The notes below the pieces were generated by a model. That model searched no databases. It was not told the DNA's origin and was given only the letters and a program-made list of their open reading frames with translations. DNA of 34,363 nucleotides from the NCBI GenBank assembly GCA_021413735.1, contig JAIOPV010000062.1, positions 1-34,363 of the forward strand. The letters are read 5' to 3'. The stretch comes from Planctomycetota bacterium (GTDB taxonomy: Bacteria; Planctomycetota; Planctomycetia; Gemmatales; Gemmataceae). The position numbers were made by a program, and so were the translations under genes. Below, piece after piece: positions 14,706-23,596 of this stretch (the stretch's first letter is position 1; each line of letters starts with the position of its first letter).

Positions 14706-16271
14706 ATGGCCGCAGGCAACACAAGCCGCCTCTCCACGCAGGAGATCGGGGAGCGATTCGACTTGTTGGCGACCGATGCGAAGGAGTACGCCATCTTCCT
14801 GGCCGACCCGGATGGGAACTTGCTCTGTTGGAATCCCGGTGCGGAGCGCCTGTTCGGCTACCGAGCCGACGAGATCATCGGGCAGCACTTCTCCCGCTTC
14901 TTCTCGCCCGAAGACGTTTGCAGTGGACAACCCGAACACGAACTCAAGGTGGCCGCCGACCAAGGCCGGTCAGACAGCGTCCGCTGGCAAGTGCGCAAGG
15001 ACGGCACACGGTTTTGGTGCCAGTCCGTCGTGACGCCACTCCTCAATGAGAAGAAGCAGGCCCGGTCGTTCGCCAGGGTGATGCACGACCTCACCGAGAG
15101 CCAGGCGACGGAGGCCCAGCGGCGGCGGGCGGACGGCCTTGCCGAAGCCAACCGCAACAAGGAAGAGTTCATGGCCCTGCTGTCCCACGAACTCCGCAGT
15201 CCCCTCTCGCCCATCGTCAACGCACTCAGCATCCTGCGGCAGATGAAGACCAATAACCCGATCATCGAGAATGCGGGACACATCATCGACCGACAGGTGA
15301 GCCAGATGGTGCGTCTGGTGGACGACCTGTTGGACATCAGCCGGATCACCAAGGGGAAGTTGCAAATCACGAAAGAGAAGGTGGAATTGCGTGTCGTCGT
15401 CAACCATGCCGCCGAAACCGCTCGTCCGCTCATGGAGGCTCGCAAGCACGAGTTCTCGGTTGCGCTGCCGACCCAGGCCGTTTGGGTGGAGGCGGACCCG
15501 GCCCGCATGGAGCAAGTCGTGGTCAACCTCCTCAACAATGCGGCGAAGTACACCGACACGGGCGGACTCATTCGCATGACAGTCAGCCAGGAAGGGGGCG
15601 ACGCCGTGATCCGGGTGAAGGACAACGGCGTCGGGATCGCACCGGGACTGCTATCGAAGGTCTTCGAGTTATTCGCCCAGGTAGACGGATCGCTCGGTCG
15701 GACTTACGGCGGCTTGGGTATCGGGTTGGCCCTGGCTCGCAACTTGGTGGAGATGCAAGACGGGCGCCTCCTGGCACAGAGTGGCGGAGCCGGCAAGGGA
15801 AGCGAGTTCACAGTCAAGTTGCCGGTGATTGCCGAGACATCGGGCCAGGATTCCAAGACCGTCCTGGAACCGGGCCAAATTACCGGACGATCTCTGCGGG
15901 TACTGGTGGTGGAAGATAACGTCGATGCAGCCGACAGTCTGAGCATGTTGTTGCGGCTGTACGGGCATGAAGTGGAGGTGGCTCGCACTGGCCCGACCGC
16001 ACTGGAAATGGCCTCGGCCTCTCGGCCCGACGTGGTACTGCTGGACATCGGCTTGCCGGGGATGGACGGCTATCAGGTCGCCGAGCGGTTGCGGGAGAGG
16101 CCCGAATTCAAGAGCGTGACGATCTGCGCTTTGACAGGCTACACACCAAGTGAATCCGACCGCCTCCGGCATCAGGAATCGGGGTTCGACCACTACTTCG
16201 TCAAGCCCGTGAGCCTTGAGAAACTGAGCGAATTGTTCCAAACGATCCAGCCTGTACGGGATACCCACTGA
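14706..16271 (+). CDS. PAS-containing hybrid histidine kinase
   Basis: 521 aa from ATG 14706 with GGAAGGTG 7-8 nt upstream. PAS domain about 15-135 (DAKEYAIFLADPDGNLLCWN, then GYRADEIIGQHF), HisKA with H161 (LSHELRSPLSP), HATPase_c about 262-378 (NNAAKYTD, DNGVGI, GLGIGLALARNL) and receiver 396-515 with D447 (LLDIGLP) and K in YFVKPV. Cytosolic; no membrane segment. The C-terminal receiver without an HPt domain matches the other two kinases here. It is followed by a 331-bp gap and then the small output-domain protein and the third kinase on the same strand. The signal is unknown; this PAS type can bind heme or flavin or no cofactor, and nothing in the sequence decides this. Confidence 0.92.
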   Translation: MAAGNTSRLSTQEIGERFDLLATDAKEYAIFLADPDGNLLCWNPGAERLFGYRADEIIGQHFSRFFSPEDVCSGQPEHELKVAADQGRSDSVRWQVRKDGTRFWCQSVVTPLLNEKKQARSFARVMHDLTESQATEAQRRRADGLAEANRNKEEFMALLSHELRSPLSPIVNALSILRQMKTNNPIIENAGHIIDRQVSQMVRLVDDLLDISRITKGKLQITKEKVELRVVVNHAAETARPLMEARKHEFSVALPTQAVWVEADPARMEQVVVNLLNNAAKYTDTGGLIRMTVSQEGGDAVIRVKDNGVGIAPGLLSKVFELFAQVDGSLGRTYGGLGIGLALARNLVEMQDGRLLAQSGGAGKGSEFTVKLPVIAETSGQDSKTVLEPGQITGRSLRVLVVEDNVDAADSLSMLLRLYGHEVEVARTGPTALEMASASRPDVVLLDIGLPGMDGYQVAERLRERPEFKSVTICALTGYTPSESDRLRHQESGFDHYFVKPVSLEKLSELFQTIQPVRDTH

Positions 16272-16442
16272 CTCGCCCGACGCAACCGAACAAATCCGCT
16301 GACTGACAACATCGAACGGCACGGGCATTACCCGGAGGCCGGGCAACTGCTGTACTTGCCGACCTGCGAGTCGCACCCGCTGCGTATTGAATCGAAGAAC
16401 GAAACGTGCTTTCGTAAACATTCAAGGAGTTGACTGGGGCCG

Positions 16443-16610
16443 ATGAAAGTTCAATGCTTGGTTTGGTGCCGACTCCGTTTCGCCTACCCGGATCGCGTTC
16501 GAGTCGGCGAAATCATCGAGTTTGCCCTCATCCAGCCATCTCTTCGGCCACCAATTTGCACATTGCGGCCCATTACTCTTACCTCGAAGGAAAGTACCCA
16601 CAATGAGTGA
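16443..16610 (+). CDS. Possible 55-aa leader peptide before the output-domain gene
   Basis: ATG 16443 to TGA 16608-16610, starting [26 protein letters not shown] lies 13 nt upstream, longer than usual. Its stop overlaps the start of the next gene (ATGAGTGA), an arrangement typical of translational coupling. No similarity is recognised and the length could be chance. The rest of the gap from 16272 is open in the frame following the kinase stop up to about 16434 but has no start codon or family motif. Confidence 0.3.
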   Translation: MKVQCLVWCRLRFAYPDRVRVGEIIEFALIQPSLRPPICTLRPITLTSKESTHNE

Positions 16611-17139
16611 CAACGCGACGCCGTTGCCGCTGGTCAGTGGACTCGCATTGCCGTTAGAACGCGATGTCTTCCTGCGAACGCTGCTCCGGCATCTTGCCGG
16701 GACGTTGCAGAAGGTTGTGGGACTTGAGGAAGCCTCGGGCTTCGTCAGCGTCGTCGGGCAGCAAATCGGCGACGAGATCAACCAAATGTACAAGACCACC
16801 TTGGCCGTTCACAGCCTCAGCCGTAATCAGGTGGGCGAGGTACTCGTGGACCTCAAACGACGCATCCAGGGCGATTTCTTCATCGTCGAGCAGGACGACG
16901 AAAAGATCGTGCTGGGCAACCGAGCCTGCCCCTTTGCCGAGAAGGTCGTGGGCCGTCCCGCGCTCTGCATGATGACCTCCAACGTCTTCGGCAGCATCGC
17001 CGCCGATAACCTCGGCTACGCCAAGGTCGTCATCGAGCAGGCCATCGCCCGTGGAGACGCGGGCTGTCGGGTTGTTGTCTACCTCAAGCCAACAGCAGAG
17101 GCAGAGGCTGCTCAGGGGCGTGAATACTTCAAGGGTTAG
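16603..17139 (+). CDS. Small methanogen-output-domain-1 / V4R-like sensory protein
   Basis: 178 aa from ATG 16603, chosen over an upstream in-frame ATG at 16522 because GAAGGAAAG precedes it and the sequence becomes protein-like there. N-terminal helices ([20 protein letters not shown], residues 16-36) are followed by an alpha/beta region with [25 protein letters not shown] (107-130) and a C-terminal [11 protein letters not shown] (151-161). Three Cys at 109, 122 and 155 and the ending layout are typical of the methanogen output domain 1 group, related to 4-vinyl-reductase (V4R) domains that bind small hydrophobic ligands or metal. Its stop is 10 nt before the next kinase's GTG, so the two are co-transcribed and probably act together. 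The domain name is from memory of the family, not a search. Confidence 0.7.
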   Translation: MSDNATPLPLVSGLALPLERDVFLRTLLRHLAGTLQKVVGLEEASGFVSVVGQQIGDEINQMYKTTLAVHSLSRNQVGEVLVDLKRRIQGDFFIVEQDDEKIVLGNRACPFAEKVVGRPALCMMTSNVFGSIAADNLGYAKVVIEQAIARGDAGCRVVVYLKPTAEAEAAQGREYFKG

Positions 17140-17149
17140 AGGTTCACTC

Positions 17150-19996
17150 GTGACGCCCGAGCAGTTCCTTCTCTTCGCCGACCCCTTCCCGGAGCCGATG
17201 GCTCTTCTGTCGGGCAACGGCCTGATCCTCTCCGTCAACCGGGCCACTGAGGAGCGGCTTGGGATTTCGCCGCGAGAACTCCGGGGCAGGAAACTGACCG
17301 ACGTTGTCGTCGAACCGTCCGACGAGGTTGCCCACTATCTCCGGTCTTGCTCCCGCAGCCGCCAGATGGTTTTGGGGTCTCTCGCCTTGGTTGCCAAGGA
17401 TGGGAACGCAATTGCCTGCCGCACGGAAGGAACTCTTGTACGCACCCGTACCGACGACTCGGAGGCCGTCTTACTCATGCGGCTGACTCCGAAGGAGTCG
17501 GCGGTCGGGCAGTTCGTCGCCCTCAACCAACGAATCGAAGAACTCGGCAAGGAGATCCAGCGGAGGAAGCACGCCGAGGAAGTCGCTCGGGAGCAAGAAG
17601 AGCGATTGCGGGTGACCCTGCAGTGCATCGGTGACGCCGTCATCGTCACCGACCCGGAAGGTCGGGTGACGTCCTTGAATTCGGTGGCCGAATCATTGAC
17701 GGGTTGGCGGCACGACGACGCGGTGAATCACGCATTGGAGGAGGTGTTCTCCATCGTCAACGAATCGACCCGGACGACCGTCGAAAATCCTGCGGTGCGG
17801 GCACTGCGGGAGGGGGTCATTGTCGGGCTGGCGAACCACACGGTGTTGATCGCCAGGGACGGCACGGAGCGGGCCATCGACGACAGTGCCGCCCCGATCC
17901 GCGACGGACACGGCAACGTCGTCGGTGCGGTCCTCGTCTTTCGGGACATCACGAATCGCAAGTTGGCCGAGGAAGAGTCGCGGCGAAGCGAGGACCGGTT
18001 CCGGCAACTTGCCGACGCCATGCCACAGATCGTCTGGACCGCCCGACCTGATGGGTACATCGACTACTCGAACAGGCGGTGGTTCGAGTTCACCGGCTCT
18101 ACTGAGCGGATCGGAAATGACGAATGGGCGAAAATCGTCCACCCCGCCGACCTGCCGCCCGCTTCGCTGCGGTGGGCCGAGTCGATACGGTCGGGTGCGG
18201 CATTCGAGATGGAACTTCGACTGATGGATCGGAACACTCGGGGTTACCGCTGGCACCTCATCAGGACGGTTCCCGTCCGCAACGAAACTGGTGATATCGC
18301 CCACTGGTATGGAACGAGTACGGACATCCACCAACAGAAGCGGAGCGGTGACGCCGCCCGCTTCCTCGCCCACGCCAGTGCGAGCCTCGCCGCCTTGGTG
18401 GACGAGGAAAGCACCTTGCAGAAGGTGGCCGGTCTCGCGGTGCCGTTCTTCGCGGATTGGGCGACGATCGACCTCGCGGAGGGGGATGGCACGCTCCGTC
18501 GGGTGGCCGTCGCTCACGTCGATCCGTCGAAAGTCGAACTCGCCCGCGAGATGCATCGTCGCTTCCCGCCCGATCCGACGACGACGCACGGTGTGTGGAA
18601 CATCTTGCGGACGGGCAAGTCGGAACTCGTCAGTGAAATTACGGACGCCTTGTTGGTGGAAAGCGTCAAGGATGCCGAGCTTCTTGGGATCATGCGAGAA
18701 CTTGGCCTGAAGTCCTACATGGGGGTGCCGCTGCGGGTGCGGGGGAAGACGCTGGGCGTCATCACGTTCATCGCGGCGGAATCGGGCGTGCTTTACGACG
18801 CCTCGGATCTCGCCGTTGCGGAAGACCTGGCCCACCGGGCAGCAATCGCGATGGAGAACACGGAGCTTTACCGGGAACTGCGGGAGACCGATCGTCGCAA
18901 GGACGAATTCCTCGCGACGCTGGCTCACGAATTGAGGAATCCATTGGCCCCGATCCGCAACGGGCTACAAATCATGCGACTGGCAGGGAATAACAAGGAG
19001 TCGGTCGAACGGACACACGGCATCATGGAGCGACAACTCGGGCAAATGGTTCGATTGGTGGACGACTTGCTCGACTTGAGCCGCATCAGTCGGGGCAAGA
19101 TAGAACTCCGCAAAGAGCGAATCGAGTTGGCGTCAGTCGTGAGCAGTGCATTGGAGACCTGCGACCCGGCCATCAAGCAGCAGGGTCATGAGTTGACGCT
19201 GAAACTGCCGGAGGAGCCAGTGTACATCGACGGCGACCGGACTCGACTGGCTCAATCGCTGTGCAACCTGTTGGGTAACGCGGTGAAGTACAGCGACAAG
19301 GGTGGCCACATTTGGCTGACGGTCGAGCGGCAGGGGGGCGAGGCGGTTGTGAGCGTGAAGGACGCGGGCGTGGGAATTGCCGCCCCGATGCTCCCCAGGG
19401 TGTTCGACATGTTCACTCAGGTCGATCGGACGCTGGAAAAATCGCAAGGTGGGCTCGGCATCGGCCTGGCCATCGTGAAGCGATTGGTGGAGATGCACGA
19501 CGGTCGTATCGAAGCTCGTAGCGAAGGTCAGGGCAAGGGGAGCGAGTTTGTGATCCGCCTTCCGCTCGCTCCCTTGTCCGTTCGGAAGCGACCCGTCGAG
19601 AGCGAAGCAATGCCTGTCGGCGGCGCTGCCTGTCGCCGCATTCTCGTGGTTGATGACAATGTCGATGCCGCAAGCAGCCTGGCGGTCATGCTCGACATCA
19701 TGGGCCACGAAGTCCGCACGGCCCACGATGGGGAATCTGGGATTGAGTTGGCGGCGGCGTTCCGTCCCGACCTGATCCTGATGGACATCGGGATGCCGAG
19801 GCTGAATGGGTACGATGCCTGTCGTCGTATTCGAGAGCAGCCTTGGGGCCGAAACATTGAGGTGGTGGCCTTGACGGGATGGGGGCAAGCGGACGACCGG
19901 CGAAAGTCGCAGGAGGCCGGGTTCGATCGGCACATGGTCAAGCCAGTGGACATCGACTTGCTGACGAAGCTACTGGCCACTTTCCCGAATCGGTAA
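17150..19996 (+). CDS. Multi-PAS/GAF hybrid histidine kinase
   Basis: 948 aa from GTG 17150 with GAGG 8 nt upstream; a longer in-frame ATG at 17051 would overlap the previous gene by 89 nt. PAS1 about 5-110 (FPEPMALLSGNGLILSVNRA), coiled coil about 120-150, PAS2 147-270 (CIGDAVIVTDPEGRVTSLN), PAS3 282-397 (MPQIVWTARPDGYIDYSN), GAF 402-573, HisKA with H593 (LAHELRNPLAP), HATPase_c 694-810 and receiver 827-945 with D879 (LMDIGMP) and K in HMVKPV. Cytosolic. The HK-REC half is nearly the same as the C-terminal half of the kinase at 10006 (shared blocks such as RRKDEFLATLAHELRNPLAP), pointing to duplication. The gene ends 13 nt from an IS3 remnant, so the downstream context may have been rearranged. 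Confidence 0.93.
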   Translation: MTPEQFLLFADPFPEPMALLSGNGLILSVNRATEERLGISPRELRGRKLTDVVVEPSDEVAHYLRSCSRSRQMVLGSLALVAKDGNAIACRTEGTLVRTRTDDSEAVLLMRLTPKESAVGQFVALNQRIEELGKEIQRRKHAEEVAREQEERLRVTLQCIGDAVIVTDPEGRVTSLNSVAESLTGWRHDDAVNHALEEVFSIVNESTRTTVENPAVRALREGVIVGLANHTVLIARDGTERAIDDSAAPIRDGHGNVVGAVLVFRDITNRKLAEEESRRSEDRFRQLADAMPQIVWTARPDGYIDYSNRRWFEFTGSTERIGNDEWAKIVHPADLPPASLRWAESIRSGAAFEMELRLMDRNTRGYRWHLIRTVPVRNETGDIAHWYGTSTDIHQQKRSGDAARFLAHASASLAALVDEESTLQKVAGLAVPFFADWATIDLAEGDGTLRRVAVAHVDPSKVELAREMHRRFPPDPTTTHGVWNILRTGKSELVSEITDALLVESVKDAELLGIMRELGLKSYMGVPLRVRGKTLGVITFIAAESGVLYDASDLAVAEDLAHRAAIAMENTELYRELRETDRRKDEFLATLAHELRNPLAPIRNGLQIMRLAGNNKESVERTHGIMERQLGQMVRLVDDLLDLSRISRGKIELRKERIELASVVSSALETCDPAIKQQGHELTLKLPEEPVYIDGDRTRLAQSLCNLLGNAVKYSDKGGHIWLTVERQGGEAVVSVKDAGVGIAAPMLPRVFDMFTQVDRTLEKSQGGLGIGLAIVKRLVEMHDGRIEARSEGQGKGSEFVIRLPLAPLSVRKRPVESEAMPVGGAACRRILVVDDNVDAASSLAVMLDIMGHEVRTAHDGESGIELAAAFRPDLILMDIGMPRLNGYDACRRIREQPWGRNIEVVALTGWGQADDRRKSQEAGFDRHMVKPVDIDLLTKLLATFPNR

Positions 19997-20009
19997 GGGG
20001 AATGGGCAG

Positions 20010-20219
20010 CGACAGGTTGCCGTGTCCGGGGAAGGCTTCTTGGCCCTCGTCTTGGAGTATGGTCTTCCAGCGACGGAGCAACTGAGGCTTTTCGCTGACC
20101 AGGTTCACGGCTGCGACCTTGAACTCGCGAGTGAACGTTCGGCGTGTTTCTGACATTGGGATCTCCTGCGATGGAAGGATACCCCTTAACTCGGTGTCCG
20201 CAACTCGTGGGGAGGTTCA
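20010..20219 (-). mobile_element. Remnant of an IS3-family element (left end and orfA start)
   Basis: On the minus strand the end reads TGAACCTCCCCACGAGTTGC, then GGACACC, the usual IS3-type terminal repeat beginning TGAACC...GGACACC. It is followed by an ATG at 20154-20156 starting MSETRRTFTREFKVAAVNLV, the orfA helix-turn-helix start. About 20 residues of the HTH are missing between LVSEK and QLLRRWK, and the homology stops at GHGNL, 13 nt from the kinase stop at 19996. No orfB, DDE domain or right end remains. It is a non-functional stub marking a past insertion and deletion. Confidence 0.75.
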
Positions 20220-20255
20220 CTCTTCTGCTGAACCGTCTCTCCTCTGTTGAGGGCG

Positions 20256-21428
20256 TCACTTCGTTGGGCAAGCCAGAGCCAATGCGGTGGTCGCCCAGCC
20301 GGTTGCAGCACAAGAAATGAATTGATCCTTCCCGTGTGGGAACCCACTCTCGTAATACGGCTGGAGTGACAAACTCCGAGACCGGACATGCCACGAGCCA
20401 TCCGCGAGTTGATTGCGAACAAGGTATCCCATACCACGTCGATAGATCGGATCATCGGTGGGCATACCCGCTCCCAGCTGGAGAGCGACCAAAGCGGATC
20501 CGGTTGCATAAGCATCGCTTGCCATCGTATCGGTCTGGCCCCACCCTCCGTCTGGCCGCTGAGTCTTGGCGAGTTCTTCGCACGCCTTGCGAATTTCTTC
20601 CGCCGATACTCCAGCCGACTTCAAACCCAACAACCGGAACACTCGATCCTCGGTATCGATTGCGGGGGTCTTCAATAACCACTCCCTTGCTGAGCCAATC
20701 CGTTTCGCGATCCGTTCCTGATGTTCCGGAAGACCGAACGTCTGAAGACCGCGGATGGCGAGTGCGGTCGCCATGAAGTCGCTCTGTTCAGCCGGCGGCC
20801 GAGTCGGTCCGGAGGTTCCCCAGTGATCGCGGTGCTGGTGTTTCTGGAGTGTGTACTCAACCACGGCTGCGGTGGTTTCATCCGGTTTTTTTCCGGCGAC
20901 TTCGAGGGCGAACAAGGCCCAACCCGTCGTGTCGGTCCCGCCTCCCAACGAAAGCGGGCCTGGGCCGATGCCACGGAGGAATCGATCGTGATCCGATTCG
21001 AGGTAGTCGCTGATGAACTCGATTTGATCGATGAAATCCTGCTCTGAGGTCTTGAACCCACGGGCACGGGCGGTGGCGAACGCAACCATGGAGGTGCCGT
21101 GGTTGTGACAGGTAAAGCAACTTCGGTGCTTGGCATGTCCCTCGACTCCCTTCCACAACACGGGGAGCGCTTTCTCCACCGCTGCCTGGACTGCTACTTC
21201 GGAATCGGCAAACGTATCCGCGGCATCGGGCCGAGCGGGAACAGAAGTCGGCGACGGATCGTCTCGTGGCTGGCCTTTTACCAATCCCGGAAGGTAAGTC
21301 GAAATGAACGACCGTCTCGCGGTATTTGAATGAACATCGGCATTGTGGTCTCCGGGCATTTGAGGGGCGGTGCAAGAGGCTCCCAGCAAGAGTCCCAAGG
21401 CCCACAACCAATTGGTAGCGATCCTCAT
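20256..21428 (-). CDS. Lipoprotein with CxxCH motif and prenyltransferase/terpenoid-cyclase-like repeats
   Basis: 390 aa from ATG at 21426-21428 with GAGGAG upstream; this start gives a signal peptide ending LLLGASC (Cys19), a lipoprotein-type site. Residues 104-108 (CFTCH) form a CxxCH motif that could attach heme or bind metal. The rest has alpha/alpha-barrel repeats with cyclase-type signatures: TTGWALFALEVAGK, DFMATALAIRGLQTFG, QRPDGGWGQTD, AYATGSALVALQ, QLADGSWHVRSR and TGWATTALALA (the QxxDGxW pattern). The catalytic DxDD motif of squalene-hopene cyclases is not seen, so cyclase activity is doubtful. Planctomycetes carry families of such CxxCH-plus-repeat exported proteins of unknown role. 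Divergent from the gene at 21643; the 214-bp gap must hold both promoters. Confidence 0.8.
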   Translation of the reverse strand: MRIATNWLWALGLLLGASCTAPQMPGDHNADVHSNTARRSFISTYLPGLVKGQPRDDPSPTSVPARPDAADTFADSEVAVQAAVEKALPVLWKGVEGHAKHRSCFTCHNHGTSMVAFATARARGFKTSEQDFIDQIEFISDYLESDHDRFLRGIGPGPLSLGGGTDTTGWALFALEVAGKKPDETTAAVVEYTLQKHQHRDHWGTSGPTRPPAEQSDFMATALAIRGLQTFGLPEHQERIAKRIGSAREWLLKTPAIDTEDRVFRLLGLKSAGVSAEEIRKACEELAKTQRPDGGWGQTDTMASDAYATGSALVALQLGAGMPTDDPIYRRGMGYLVRNQLADGSWHVRSRSLSLQPYYESGFPHGKDQFISCAATGWATTALALACPTK

Positions 21429-21642
21429 CCGCGATCTCCTCGGTCTGGCGGTGGGGACTGTGCCGCGGGAGATACGAAGCGTCAAGGCAGTTCGATTGAT
21501 TTCTGAACACGTCCACTTCGACTTGCCCGAACGAGCGGTGATGGATATACGGCAGCACCCAAGCCCCAAGCCGCACTGCTTCGAGGACGTCCCGCGATGG
21601 AATCACCGCGCCGGGACCGATCCTGCCATTGGAGTATGAGCA

Positions 21643-22182
21643 ATGACGAGAGGGCATCTCGCTTTCGCAGCGATCGCTTGGTTGCTGACGCTCGGTTGGA
21701 GTGGCGCGACCGAGCCGACGAAATCCGGACTTCTACCCAAGGAGTCAGTTGAACCCTGGAACCCGAAGCATGTTGCGGGACCAGATCGGGGAACGAATGC
21801 CTGCCCAGTCTGTACCTATCTGGAAAAACCGGTCGTGCTTGTCTTCGCCAAAGACACATCCAACACCACGGCACTCACATCCAAACTTGAGGCATTGGCG
21901 CTGGAGAAGAAGAAAACCGGATTGCGAATTGTCGTAACAATTCTCGATGCCAGTCCCGAACGTCTGGCACAACTCGCCGAGGAAGTCAAAATCGCGGAAG
22001 TAGCGCTGTGTTATTTGAACCCGAAATCCCGTGCAGCGGATTTGAAATCCTACCGGATCAACCCTGCCGCGGAAAACACGATCATGATTTACAAGGACTA
22101 CACAGTCACCGACACATTCGTCGATCTCCCAGCCGCTGCTTTCGGTCGAATCGCGACGGCTGTTAGCAAACAACTCCCATAA
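21643..22182 (+). CDS. Secreted thioredoxin-fold-like protein with CxxC
   Basis: 179 aa; ATG 21643 begins a signal peptide (MTRGHLAFAAIAWLLTLGWSGA). The mature part has CPVC (Cys54, Cys57) at the end of an extended segment, followed by PVVLVFAKD, a helix, LRIVVTILDA, a Lys/Glu-rich helix, VALCYLNP and a C-terminal ADLKSYRINPAAENTIMIYKD. The order strand-helix-strand with a CxxC near the start resembles planctomycete thioredoxin-like secreted proteins. The CxxC precedes the first strand more closely than in classical thioredoxins, so redox activity is an inference. It is followed 39 nt later by the YceI-like lipoprotein on the same strand, probably one transcript. Confidence 0.65.
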   Translation: MTRGHLAFAAIAWLLTLGWSGATEPTKSGLLPKESVEPWNPKHVAGPDRGTNACPVCTYLEKPVVLVFAKDTSNTTALTSKLEALALEKKKTGLRIVVTILDASPERLAQLAEEVKIAEVALCYLNPKSRAADLKSYRINPAAENTIMIYKDYTVTDTFVDLPAAAFGRIATAVSKQLP

Positions 22183-22221
22183 ACCCTGTCGGCCAGATGA
22201 AATCTTCGGAGGGAGCCGACA

Positions 22222-22869
22222 ATGTGGAAATACGGAATTCTTGGAGTGTTGGTGGCTGTGTGGGGAGGTGGCTGTTCGACCCGCCTCCATCACACACAGT
22301 CAGTCGATAGCGCCGTTCGCCCGGCAGGTGGACAACCCTCACCTCCTGTGGCTGGAGGCGCGTCAGTAGCCTCGAAGCGAATGGTGTCGCTCTCTGCCGA
22401 GAACACCCATGTCACCTTCATTGGCTCCGCAGGGAGCACTTCGCATGAGGGGGCGTTCGATCGGTTGAGCGGCCAGTGGGAATTGCCGACAGAAGACCCG
22501 AAAGATTCCCGGCTGGCAGTGAAAATCGAGATCGAATCGCTGCGTACCCGGATCCCGCTCTTGACATTGCACCTCAAGCGTGGAGACTTCCTCGACGCGA
22601 AGCAGTTCCCGATTGCGACATTCGAGTCCACACGGATCGAACCCGAACCCGGCACGAATGGAACAACTCACCGGGTGAGTGGTGCGTTCACAATCCATGG
22701 AGGAACCCAAACGGTGACGTTCCCTGCACGGGTGGTCATCGGGCCAGATGCCGCAGCGTTCGAGGCAACTTTCCCGATCAGTCAAACGGCGTTCGGTATG
22801 GCAGCGGGTGCGGAAAAGGCGAAAGACGAGGTACCGGTGACGGTCGTTGTGAACGCCCGAAGGCAGTAG
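22222..22869 (+). CDS. YceI-family lipoprotein
   Basis: 215 aa from ATG 22222 with GGAGGGAG 7-8 nt upstream. Signal peptide ends in VWGGGC (Cys18), a lipoprotein site. Residues about 52-213 fit YceI: NTHVTFIGSAGSTSHEGAFD, KIEIESLRT, HLKRGDFLDAKQFPIATFES (the conserved L..DFFD...YP.ATF motif), RVSGAFTIHGGTQTVTFP and FPISQTAFGM. YceI proteins are lipocalin-like barrels that carry isoprenoid chains such as ubiquinone precursors in the periplasm. A hydrophobic-ligand carrier close to a cyclase-fold lipoprotein is suggestive but unproven. A hairpin at 22970-23000 follows. Confidence 0.9.
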   Translation: MWKYGILGVLVAVWGGGCSTRLHHTQSVDSAVRPAGGQPSPPVAGGASVASKRMVSLSAENTHVTFIGSAGSTSHEGAFDRLSGQWELPTEDPKDSRLAVKIEIESLRTRIPLLTLHLKRGDFLDAKQFPIATFESTRIEPEPGTNGTTHRVSGAFTIHGGTQTVTFPARVVIGPDAAAFEATFPISQTAFGMAAGAEKAKDEVPVTVVVNARRQ

Positions 22870-23254
22870 CGATCGAACTCGCGGGGAACCGCACGTTCCC
22901 GTTGATTCGCTGATTCCCAAGCTCTCAGCCCTCGTTCCGGAGTTGTAATCCCGGTTCCTGTGCCCGAACCATCCCGGTCCCTGGTTGAGGTACCGGGATG
23001 AAACCAATGCCGCCCCAGAAAGCATGCTTTCCACATCTTGGGCGTATGACACCTCGCAAATCATCGGACCGGTGGCAATCGCCCCTGACAGCGAGAACGC
23101 CTTTGGGTTGCTGATCGTGGGGCGTGTCGATCACAACCAAGCCCGCACAGAAGAACGCGCTGGCTCACGATTTGCCCTTCGTCTTGCCGGACAGGATGCA
23201 ACACGGGGATAATAAGCCCGGTGTGTGCTCCCCTGTGCTATTCGGCGGACCGCG
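22870..23254. other. Intergenic region with a 14-bp palindrome
   Basis: 385 bp between the YceI-like gene and the BFD-like gene. It holds the hairpin at 22970-23000 and a perfect 14-bp palindrome GAAAGCATGCTTTC at 23018-23031, which could be an operator. Short reading frames on both strands show no family features. Confidence 0.4.
22970..23000 (+). terminator. Hairpin downstream of the YceI-like gene
   Basis: CATCCCGGT at 22970-22978 pairs perfectly (9 bp) with ACCGGGATG at 22992-23000 across a 13-nt loop, 100 bp after the YceI-like stop. No T-run follows, so termination is only a possibility. Confidence 0.35.
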
Positions 23255-23596
23255 ATGAACCTCGACGACAAGGTGTGTTATTGTTTTCACGTCAGCCATC
23301 GGAAGCTGGTGAATTGGGTGCGTTTGAACAATCCGAAGGTGCCGAGTCAGTTGTCGGAATGTGGCGGCGCGGGCACCGGCTGCGGCTGGTGCATCCCGTT
23401 TCTGAAGCAGATCTTCAAGCGTGGAATGGCGGGGAAGGTGAACCCGGCATGTCAGCCGACGATACCGGACGATTCGCTAACGGAGTTGACGCCGGAGGAG
23501 TATGCGGCAATGCGTGCGGAATATGTGAAGGCCGGCCACGGCGTGCCGCCTGAAGGTGCCGAACCGCTACCAGACAGTGAGCGAAATCAGGGGTAA
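23255..23596 (+). CDS. BFD-like [2Fe-2S]-binding protein
   Basis: 113 aa from ATG 23255 (MNLDDKVCYCFHVS); an upstream in-frame ATG at 23225 adds ten residues without family features. Cys8 and Cys10 (CYC) and Cys43 and Cys46 (CGWC) give the CxC-x32-CxxC pattern of bacterioferritin-associated ferredoxin, with GAGTGCGWCIP as the typical second half. The BFD domain is about 50 residues; the C-terminal half (PDDSLTELTPEEYAAMRAEY and on) is an extension common in planctomycete copies. It would carry electrons, for example for iron release from ferritin, but no bacterioferritin is adjacent. It is followed by degraded DNA starting with an IS630 remnant. Confidence 0.85.
   Translation: MNLDDKVCYCFHVSHRKLVNWVRLNNPKVPSQLSECGGAGTGCGWCIPFLKQIFKRGMAGKVNPACQPTIPDDSLTELTPEEYAAMRAEYVKAGHGVPPEGAEPLPDSERNQG

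Noticed and set aside
16272-16434. Open frame directly after the second kinase's stop codon, as possible read-through
   Set aside because: The sequence (…GHYPEAGQLLYLPTCESH…) matches no domain and has no start codon; the receiver domain is already complete before the stop.
17693-18928. 411-aa minus-strand frame inside the third kinase
   Set aside because: It is antisense to well-defined PAS, GAF and HisKA domains and has no family features of its own.
22985-23212. 75-aa plus-strand frame in the gap before the BFD-like gene
   Set aside because: No ribosome site, no recognisable motif, and it begins within the hairpin at 22970-23000.
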